From the NCBI GenBank assembly GCA_963556255.1, contig OY744605.1, forward strand, positions 42,028,335 through 42,092,334: a DNA stretch of 64,000 bases, written 5' to 3'. This document shows, piece by piece, positions 55,363 through 64,000 of the stretch. The notes under the pieces were generated by a model. That model did not search any database. It saw nothing but the letters and a program-made list of their open reading frames with translations, and had not been told where the DNA came from. This DNA comes from Allolobophora icterica (Eukaryota; Annelida; Clitellata; Crassiclitellata; Lumbricidae). The position numbers and the translations under genes were made by a program. How positions within the stretch are numbered: position 1 is the stretch's first letter; the number at the start of each line of letters is the position of its first letter.

Positions 55363-57176
55363 TTATCAACACGTGGAATTGACAGCTTCAATGACAGGAA
55401 AAATAGAGTTCTTATCGATTGTCATGTGTCAGAATTTTGCATGTATGTACACCATAAAGTGAGGCAGTATAAAGGATTTATGTGGCTTTGAAAGTGCGCT
55501 TTATTAAGAGAAGGTTTAAAGCAGATGTCTTCTTGGTTACTACAGTATGTAACATGGTTGTTTGGAAGATCTTTTCTGCAAGAAGTTGCAAGAAACAGGC
55601 TACCTAAACTGGAATTACTGGATTTTACTGTTTTGTGAATACTGAGCTTTGTCAGTCTTGTCCTGATCATGTTGCCCATGATACTTACTTGATTGTTTTC
55701 ATCTGTACCTGGAAGTTATTCCCCCTTCAAAGAAGTTTTCTTGTTGATGAAAGTATTTACCTGTAGCAGAAATCTGTTCCAAATTCTATAGTGAATATAA
55801 AAGAAAAACTGCGCTGAAGGAAAGCCATTTGCTCATCAATTTCTTCTTGAATGTGTTAGAATTATATATTGTTGCGTGTGCTCGCTTTCCTTGTTTGCCT
55901 TTACAGACGAAAAACCATATGTAACCTTTGCTGAGAAAAGAACCAATTGTTGCTTACTAGACCAGCCGAAAAATGGCCCCTTCGCTAAGATTATGAATTT
56001 GATTCTTCCATCTAATTAATGCATCTGTTTCTTGGGCTAAATGTACTACAAACTGTGTTATGCTATCTTAAGGCGAGTTTCTGTTATTACCACATCAGCA
56101 CTGACAGGCTGAATTTTTATATGTGATTTCCAAATTATATTTTGAATTCAAGTTAAAACAATGATCCTTAGTAGGCTACTTCTGTGCCTTGAAGCGCTAT
56201 TATTTTCAAGCGCTGGATGGTTTAAAAATGAATAATATAAAAGGTGCATAAATTTGCTGTAAGGTCTCAGCTTCTGGAAAATTTTCATAAGTCCATTTCT
56301 GCAAACTATCCTGTTTCTTTGCCATGTTCAATGGAAATAACTGCCTGTGAAATAGCATTTGTTATCAAACAAACATGACCTAGATGAACCTATTCATGTT
56401 TTAAAGATTTAATGAACTAAAATTTCAGAGTTTGTCTAAAATCTATTTACTTATATACTGTTGTTTTGAAGACTGAATTGTTGAAATATTTGATGCATTA
56501 CAGTATTATAGATTTAAATTGTTTTATATATCAGACAAAGGTAGTGAAAGGTATCGACAATTTTGTACCTGAATATTTATACTTTAAAAACTGATGGTGT
56601 GATTTAAGTGTACAAAAGTTTACAGCCTTTACTAAAAAATATGGAAATCAGTGCTGTCAGTTTATTGTTTAACACCCTCTTCGGATCTTAGCCAATATAT
56701 CCATATGTCAAAGATACAAATATGTGATTTGAGATCTGCCTTTGGTTTAGCCATGATGTGTTCCTTGTTCGAATGATGTAAATTAGGGCACATATCTCTG
56801 TACGTATTAACATCGGATGATGAATATTCGTTGCTGTTGTGCGTGTTCAGGCCTAACCTGCTTTGATGCCTAACATGAATAGCTGTAGTGAATATGACGC
56901 AATTGACGCATGTTGTCAGGTTACATGTTAATTGACCTCTGCTTGTTTAGTTCATGAACAGTTGTATCTAGCATTTAGATACTACAGTATATCCAAGTTT
57001 AGATTTTTAGATATCATGAACTGAAGAGTAAATTGAATGTTGATAAAATACAATATAATATACAACTGTATTTGATATTGCCCTCCTTCCAAAGTTCAGA
57101 AGTGCACAAACCATACGACAGAACATTGGTGCTGCTGAGCAGTTTTGACTGAAGGATCCCTACACAGTAACGATCT
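55363..57176 (+). other. PAIP1 3' UTR and downstream sequence
   Basis: AT-rich, with no reading frame of interest. The polyadenylation site was not pinned down; an ATATAAA-type signal lies near 55797. Confidence 0.5.
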
Positions 57177-57345
57177 ACAGCAAAATTTCGGTGTATCGAA
57201 CTTCGGTATTTCGAACTTGCGGTTGTATCGAACAACAGTAAATGGCCCGACCACAATCAATGCAAACACGTACAAATATAGCTCTGCTTTATCGAACCTC
57301 CTTATATCGATGTCTCCCTTTTATCGAATGCTATATTCAGTCCTT
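57177..57345. mobile_element. pogo/Tigger-like MITE fragment
   Basis: ACAGCAAAATTTCGGTGTAT, then repeated TATCGAAC words and TGGCCCGACCACAATCAATG shared with 49590-49740. Right TIR not found. Confidence 0.6.
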
Positions 57346-57579
57346 GTCGAACAGTGTTCCTGCAGATTTAAAGAAGCTGCAGTGCCATTCTGCAACCCGA
57401 TACTATTGGCCCAATTGAGGCTGACTGATGAATAATGAACAAATGCTTTGTTTCCCGACTGGCTAAGAGACGAAACTGATTGAATTGTATATCTGGTCAC
57501 CGGGAAAGGGTCACTTTATGTTTACATTGATTTCATTTTTGTACCATAGCCTCATGATGCTGACTGCAATCTTATTGCC

Positions 57580-57910
57580 CAGTGGCGGATTTAGCTATAA
57601 GAGCAAGGGGGGCACCTCCACGTCGTATTTGGTGTCTCTCGGCTACTCTAAGGCCAACCCGGTGCATGACGAGCCCTATAAAATGGCGCCCCCACTAGCA
57701 TTCCCTTGCCCCTACGCAAGCGACTCTGGAACTGTCACTGCTATTGACTCTGTCAGGGTGTTCTATGGCCCCATATTACAAGGACTGAATGTGCCAAACC
57801 TACGCGTTGTTAAATTAAATACATCGTTACGATCTCTGATACAAAAGTGTACGATTTATAATGGCGTCGCAAAAGAGAAAGAACCTGTCTGTGCATGATG
57901 AAATAGATGC
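57580..57910. mobile_element. possible hAT element end
   Basis: CAGTGGCGGATTTAGC at 57580 resembles the ends of the 3017 and 52500 elements. The partner end was not found. Confidence 0.35.
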
Positions 57911-57985
57911 ACTGCATAATAGGCAATACACATTCATTTAGGCAGACCTTTATTTTATAAGAAAAATTAGGCGTAGGCCTACTTA

Positions 57986-58431
57986 GGGGTCGTCCATAAA
58001 GGACGTCCGCAAAATATGACCAATTTTGGACCCTCCCTCCCCCTTGTCCGCATTTGACCTTTCCCTCCCCCTTTGCGGACGTCCGCACGCCTAAGCCAAT
58101 TTTTAATGTCATTATTTTACAATTTTTCCACAGTTCCTGTGCACGTTTAAGTGACAGTTCAGATTTCATATTGCAGGATGTACAGTAATAAAAAGCCTCT
58201 TTAAAGTCACAGTAAAGGTTATACCATGCATGAAGTTTAGGCAATCACTTCACTGACCTTTTCATCTTTTGGATAAGGCTGAAACAAGGTTGTGTTTAAA
58301 AAACGATCAAATTTAAGTTTAGATGCGGACGTCCGCACTGGTCATAACCTTCCCTCCCCTTGTCCGCATTTGTCCGCATTTCGATTACCCCTCCTCCCCC
58401 TTCACTGCGGACGTCCTTTATGGATGACCCC
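57986..58431. mobile_element. PIF/Harbinger-like MITE (GGGGTCGTCCAT ends, TTA TSD)
   Basis: Ends GGGGTCGTCCATAAAGGACG and CGTCCTTTATGGATGACCCC, flanked by TTA on both sides (57983-57985, 58432-58434). The subterminal palindrome GCGGACGTCCGC occurs at both ends. 446 bp, non-coding. Confidence 0.9.
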
Positions 58432-58439
58432 TTACAACA

Positions 58440-58785
58440 TCCGATTGGTTCATCACTCTGGAACCTCTCCCTTGTACATGACATCCATGGTCACGCCATG
58501 TTCTGCTTCCAATTCCAGAGGACTCAGATCGGCCACGCGAGGGGATTTTACTGTACTTCGCACAAACCGGAAGTTTGGTAGTCGTGCCTTCTCGGCCTCA
58601 GGACCTACAGAATGGAACAGTCTTCCAACTACAGTCCGTCAATGTGCATCTGTAGCACAATTCAAATCTAAATTAAAAACTCACCTATTCACATTGTACT
58701 ATGACTAGAAGTGTAGCGCAACGCGCTTCTGTGCAAGACTTGTCTTGTTGAAGCGCGCTATAAATTTTTAGTTGTATTGTATTGT
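58440..58785 (+). mobile_element. CR1/L2-like LINE 3' end with (TTGTA)n tail
   Basis: The frame ends FGSRAFSASGPTEWNSLPTT, FKSKLKTHLFTLYYD and a stop: the FS.AGP..WN.LP...FK..LKTHLF end of LINE ORF2. A GCGCGCTATAAATTTTTAG 3' motif and a (TTGTA)n tail follow. It directly abuts the 57986 MITE. Confidence 0.8.
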
Positions 58786-59089
58786 ATTGCACTTGCATCT
58801 GCACAGTCTACTTTGCCATTGCAATATTCAGGAGCCAGAATTTACACTGAAACTGTTCCGGGAGACACACTGTGTGACAAAAGAAGACGAAAGGCAGCCT
58901 TAACATTCACTCCGGTCTCAGTTTAATTGTCAGAAAAATTGTCTTCATCACTATCAGCAGCACCAGCACCACCTCGGCAGCAAAAACCATATTTCAAGCA
59001 GATATTCATTCATTTTTTCATTCATCCTCATTTAGGAATCCTAACAGATTACAACGCAAGATCAGCCAATAGCAGATGAAGAACTTCAG

Positions 59090-62020
59090 GATATATTTGC
59101 TATATTTGAACTAAAGAACATATCGTAACTAAAGAACACAACTAAAGAACACATCTTAACTAAACTATCGTAACTTAACTAAAGAACACGTCTAAACTAA
59201 AGAACTATCTTAACTAAAGAACATATCTTAACTTAAGAACTGCCGTATGTTCCGTATCTTAACTAAAGAACACATCTAAATTTTTAAAAAATCTTAATTA
59301 CAGAACATATCTTAACTATAGAACTACCATATCTTCACTAAAGAAGACACCTTAATTAAAGAATAATCTTAACTAAAGAACACATCTAAACTAAAGAACA
59401 CATCCTAACTAAAGAACATAATAATCTAAACTAAAAAAACTTTTTACACTAAAGAACACATCTTAACTCAAGAATATATCTTAACTAAAGAACACACCTT
59501 AACTAAAGAACATATCTTAACCAAAAAGCATACCTTAACTAAAGAATACATCTAAACTAAAGAACTACCTTTAACAAAGAACACATCTTAACTAAAGAAT
59601 AGATCTAAACTAAAGAACATTACCTAACTAAAGAATACAACAAAAGAACACATCTTAACTAAAAGAACTGCCTTAACTAAACAACACATCTAAACTAAAG
59701 AACATTTCTTAACTAAAGAACAGATTTAAATTAAAGAGCTGTCTTAACTAAAGGACACATCCTAACTAATGAACTGTCTTAACTAAAGAACACAGCTTGA
59801 CTAAAGAACACATCTTAACTAAAGAACACATCTTAACTTAAGAACATATCTTAACTAAAGAACATATCAACTAAAGAACATACCTTAACTAAAGAACACG
59901 TCTAAACTAAAGCACTATCTTAAATAAAGAGCACATCTTAACTAAAGAACACGTCTAAACTAAAGCACTATCTTAAATAAAGAGCACATCTTAACTAAAG
60001 AACACATCTAAACTAAAGAACATTACCTAACTGAAGAATACTACTAAAGAACACATCTTAACTAAAAGAACTGTCTTAACTAAACAACATATCTAAACTA
60101 AAGAAATATCTTAACTAAAGAACACATCTTTAGGATAAAGAACATATCCTAACTAAAGACATGTTAACTAAAGAACATTTCTTAACTAAAGAACAGATTT
60201 AAACTAAAGAACTTTCTTAACTAAAGGACACATCCTAACTAATGAACTATCTTAACTAAAGAACACAGCTTGACTAAAGAACACACCTTAACCAAAGAAC
60301 ATATCTTAACTAAAGAACATAACTAAGGAACACATTTAAACTGAAGAACTATCTTATCTTGAGAACACATCTAAAATAAAGGACATATCTTAACTATAGA
60401 ACACATCCTAACTAAAGAACATATCTTAATTAAAAGAAGTATCTTAACTAAACAACTTAACTAAACTAAAGAAATATTTGAACTAAAGAACAGAAATAAA
60501 CTAAAGAAATATCTTAACTAGAGAACACATTTCCACTAAACAACACATCTTATCTAAAGAACTATCTTAACTAGAAAACTCATCTAAACTAAATAGCCAC
60601 CTTAACTGAGAACACACTTAAACTGAAAAATTATCTTAACTGAAGAACACATCTAAACTAAAAAACTATCTTAACTAAAAAACACCTCTAAGGTAAAGAA
60701 TAACCTTTACTAAAGAATGCATCTAAACTGAAGAACTATCTTAGCTAAAGAACACATCTTATCAAAAGAACTATCTTAGCTAAAGTACACATTCTCATTT
60801 AAAGAACTATCCTAACAACCAGACAACACATCTTAACTAAAGAACATAACTTAGCTAAAGAATACATTTAAACTAAAGAACTATCTTAACTAAAAAACAC
60901 ATCTTCACCAAAGAACACATATAAACTAACTAATTATCTTACTCGAAAGACACATCTTAACTAAAGAACTATCTTAACTAAAGAACACATCAAAACTAAG
61001 AAACTATCTCAACTGAAGGACACATCTTAACTAAACGATACATCTTAACTAACAACATTTCTTCATTAAAGAACACATCTAAACTCAAGAACTCAAGCAA
61101 CGTTCTCAACTAAAGAACACATCTTAACTAAAGAACTATCTTAACTAAAGAACACATCTTAACTAAAGAACTATCTTAACCAAAGAACACATCTAAACTA
61201 ATGAACATATCTTAACTAAAGAACACATCTTAACTGGTGACTATCTTAACTAAAGACCACATCTTAACTAAAGAGTATATCTTAACTAAGGAACACATCT
61301 TAACAAAAGAACTATCTTAACTAAAGAAACACATCTAAACTAAAGAACCACATTAACTAAATAACGCCTCTAAACTGAAGAAACTAATTTAACTAAAGAT
61401 CACATCTTAACTAAAGAACACACCTCAACTAAAGAACATCTAAACTAAAGAACTGTCTTAACTAAGGAACACATCTAAATTGAAGGACTATCTTAAATAA
61501 AGAGCTGATCTAAACAAAAGGACACATCCTAACTAAGGAGCACATCTGAGCTAAAGAACTATCCTAACTTAAGAACAATCTTAACTAAAGAACACATCTA
61601 AACAACATATCCTAACTATGGACCTACCGTATCTTAACTAAGGAATACATCTAAAATCATCTAAACTGAGGAACTATCTTAAGTAAGGAACACCTCTTAA
61701 ATAAATAACATATCTTAACTAAAGAACACATCTTAACTAAAGAGCTATTTTAACTAAAGAACGCATCAAAACCAAGGAACTATCTCAACTAAAGAACACA
61801 TTTTAACTAAGCGATAGATCTTAACTAAAGAACACATCTGAACTAAAGACATATCTTAACTAAAGAACACATCTAAACTAAAGAGCTATCTCAACTAAAG
61901 AACACACCTAAACTAAAAAACATATCTTAACTTTAGAACACATCTTAACTAAAGGAAACATCTTAACTAAAGAACATATCCTAACTAAAGAACACATCTA
62001 AACTAAGGAACTATCTTAGC
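59090..62020. repeat. large minisatellite, 17/18-bp unit
   Basis: About 2.9 kb of head-to-tail units close to AACTAAAGAACACATCTT (18 bp), mixed and often alternating with AACTAAAGAACTATCTT (17 bp). That is roughly 160 copies with point changes and a few short deletions. Very A-rich on the + strand, with frequent TAA stops and no ORF. Confidence 0.97.
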
Positions 62021-62029
62021 TAAACAGGG

Positions 62030-62595
62030 GCCCGGGAACCTATGGCGCCAAAGGCGCCTATGCTCAAACAAGTTTTGACTCTGTGGCGCTGAGGCAGGCG
62101 CATGCTCACACAACTTTTTGGTCACTAATACGTATTAATGGCGCCTAAATTTTAATAGTGATTAGATAAAAGAAGATCTGTCTTGCAGGGCCAAAGCTTA
62201 TGCACTCAATAGAAATAACACAGTAGGCCTAATGGAAGGCCTAATGGAACCCTGACCTCAGGGATGGGTCAGCAAGTTAAGCGACTGCCAGAGTACCAAG
62301 AGAATCACGAATACTGGAAACCTTATACTCTCGGGGTCTGAAAGCTACAACAGTTGTTAGCTGTTGAAAGATAGGATTCTTGATGGTTACTTCAAACTGC
62401 AGGAGGGTTTGATGTGACACGCGCAATATATCATCCTACAAGACTGCATGGGGAGAGAGGGGTTGAAATTCACCGGACAGCTACTTATTAAGACAGCTGT
62501 ATGTATTGAATTCCATCTTGAATTCCATATTGAATTCCATCTTGTGGGACATGGAGTTTGTAGTTAACCAATCTTCCAAGCAGTTCCAGCTACAG
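62030..62595. other. spacer between the two repeat arrays
   Basis: Unique-looking sequence with a GGCGCC-rich start, a TTGAATTCCAT triplet repeat near 62506-62545, and no recognised gene. Confidence 0.5.
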
Positions 62596-63100
62596 TGAGT
62601 AGGGTTAGGGTTAGGGTTTGAGTTAGGGTTTGAGTTAGGGTTAGGGTTTTGGTTACGGTTAGGGTTTCGGTTATGGTTTTGGTTAGGGTTAGGGTTTAAG
62701 CTAGGGTTTGAGTTAGGGTTAAGGTTTGGGTTAGTGTTTGAGTTAGGGTTTGAATTAGGATTAGGGTTTTGGTTAGGGTTTGGGTAGGGGTTTGGGTTAG
62801 GGTTAGGATTTTGGTTAGGGTTTTGGTTAGGGTTAGGGTTTGAGTTAGGGTTTTGGTTAGGGTTTTGGTTTGAGTTAGGGTTAGGGTTAGGGTTTGAGTT
62901 AGGGCTAGGGTTTTGGTTAGGGTTAGGGTTAGGGTTTGATTTAGGGTTTGAGTTAGGGTTAGGGTTTGGGTTAGGGTTTGAGTTAGGGTTTTGGTTAGGG
63001 TTTGAGTTAGGGTTTGAGTTAGGGTTAGGGTTAGGGTTTGAGTTAGGGTTTTGGTTCGGGTTTGAGTTAGGGTTAGGGTTTGGGTTAGGGTTTTGATTAG
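62596..63100 (+). repeat. degenerate telomere-like repeat array
   Basis: About 500 bp of TTAGGG mixed with TTTGGG, TTTTGG and TTTGAG variants, G-rich on the + strand. Ordinary sequence follows on both sides, so it is interstitial. The Thr/Leu/Gln frame through it is an artefact. Confidence 0.95.
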
Positions 63101-63840
63101 GTTACAAATATACAAAAAATAAACACTGGCTCACATCCGTCCTCGTCCCCATCCGACTATTTCCTATGACAATATGATATTTTGCTCTCTCAACACATGA
63201 ATGGTTTTTGGACAATAGCAAGTGCTGTTGTTTGTAGGCTCAACCGAACTGAACATGACAATCGAAGAGGTCTAAACTACCTTGGACACCAGGGTAAGAT
63301 AGGTCTCAAAGAGGTCTGGTTATAGGGTAGCTTCGACTCCAGCATGCGGCTGGAATGTGCAAACCGTGACCGTCTGTATCACCAGGACCATGATGGACCA
63401 CAGATGGTAGCACCGTACCGGGAAATCAGAGTCCATGCTACAAAGAAGTTGTGGAAACAACCCGGCGGAGGGCGATTGCCTTTACATCTCCAGAACCAAA
63501 GTATGTTAGTGCCTACAACACTCAATCTCACCGGTCCCTGACCGGTAAAAACTAGACCTCTGATGGAACTAAAGCGGGTTCCCTCCTCCTCCTTAACCAG
63601 GCTTGGGGCTGGCACGGCAATTGCCTTGAGTTTCCTAATTAGGTTTTATGGACCAATTGTCGTGGCGGAGTTGCCTACTCTGAGGTCATGATGTTAATAT
63701 ATTGAAGAACGCGCTTCGTATCGAAATGCGACTGTTCGCGTCGGCGGCCAAAGACTAAATGCTGAGTTTAATGGAGCTGTGCGCTGTACTGGCGTATAAT
63801 AGGGTTAGTGCTAGGGATGGTATAGGCTATGTAGCCTTTG
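63101..63840. other. no gene recognised
   Basis: Mixed sequence with short frames on both strands and no recognisable domain. Possibly part of the LINE seen at the right edge. Confidence 0.4.
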
Positions 63841-64000
63841 CACAGTCAAACCAAAAGGTTTTTGTAGGGCCATTGCAAAACTAGCATCAGATGGGTGGCA
63901 GGTCGCGTAAATCTGCACGCCGTCAGCGTAGTGATGAAACGGCGCACAAAGGCCCGTGATGAGTTGGGTCAAATCCGCGGTGTACAGGATGTAGAACAGC
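63840..64000 (-). mobile_element. LINE reverse-transcriptase fragment, window edge
   Basis: The minus-strand frame reads LFYILYTADLTQLI and then HHYADGVQIYATCHPSDASF. This is the P-LF.LYT.DL ... YADDTQIY region of a CR1/L2-like RT. The second catalytic aspartate of YADD is Gly, so this copy is inactive. It continues beyond the window on its N-terminal side. Confidence 0.75.

Noticed and set aside
59090..62020. CRISPR-like array
   Set aside because: Units are contiguous 17/18-bp tandem repeats with no unique spacers, in a eukaryotic window.
62596..63100. true chromosome end
   Set aside because: Ordinary sequence, including a LINE fragment, continues for 900 bases after it, and the repeats are degenerate.
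62596..63115. 139-codon Thr/Leu/Gln frame on the minus strand
   Set aside because: It is the translation of the telomere-like repeat.

Overview
This is a eukaryotic window, most likely from a marine invertebrate deuterostome (an echinoderm or hemichordate would fit). That is an inference from intron-containing metazoan genes, the crowd of hAT, PIF/Harbinger and CR1/L2-like elements, TTAGGG-like repeats, and the heavily over-represented palindrome TAGGCCTA. Nothing here is bacterial. Most reading frames are chance, or are translations of microsatellites.

Three host genes can be read, all on the + strand. (1) The last two coding exons of an SLC41-type magnesium transporter (1427-1575, 2783-2971); the rest of the gene lies off the left edge. 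(2) A complete three-exon MAP kinase phosphatase of the DUSP6/7/9 (MKP-3) type (17517-26564), with a rhodanese/KIM domain, the HCLAGISRS catalytic loop and an unusual Ser/Ala-rich tail. (3) A PAIP1-like gene (32359-55362): a proposed first exon, a PAM2 exon, six or seven MIF4G-type exons and a C-terminal DEMDP acidic motif. It is spread over 23 kb by transposon-filled introns.

The rest is mobile DNA. At least ten DNA elements can be delimited to the base by terminal inverted repeats (TIRs) plus target-site duplications (TSDs): hAT-type with 8-bp TSDs at 3017, 7471, 12382, 14928, 20688, 26766, 29452, 47235 and 52500 (the last with a second hAT inside); a 9-bp-TSD Mutator-like element at 32459; and PIF/Harbinger-like elements with TAA or TTA TSDs at 25290 and 57986. 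PAIP1 intron 1 holds a three-level nest (33995-37545): a long-TIR element, inside it a TTAA-flanked piggyBac-like element, inside that a hAT-like element with a decayed transposase. The next PAIP1 intron holds a 4.3-kb TIR element (39842-44140) whose protein belongs to a widespread uncharacterised family with a Cys-rich N terminus and a conserved DNCSGQNK motif (DUF7869-type, from recollection). It has one clear frameshift. The following intron carries a CACTG-ended element (44443-46528) with a decayed minus-strand protein.

Several decayed 3' ends of CR1/L2-like LINEs are scattered about (4610, 4894, 8155, 9520, 10322, 31715, 53855, 58440, 63840), and different subfamilies carry different short tandem tails. 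The right end is repeat-dominated: a ~2.9-kb minisatellite of 17/18-bp units (59090-62020), then ~0.5 kb of degenerate TTAGGG-like repeats (62596-63100).
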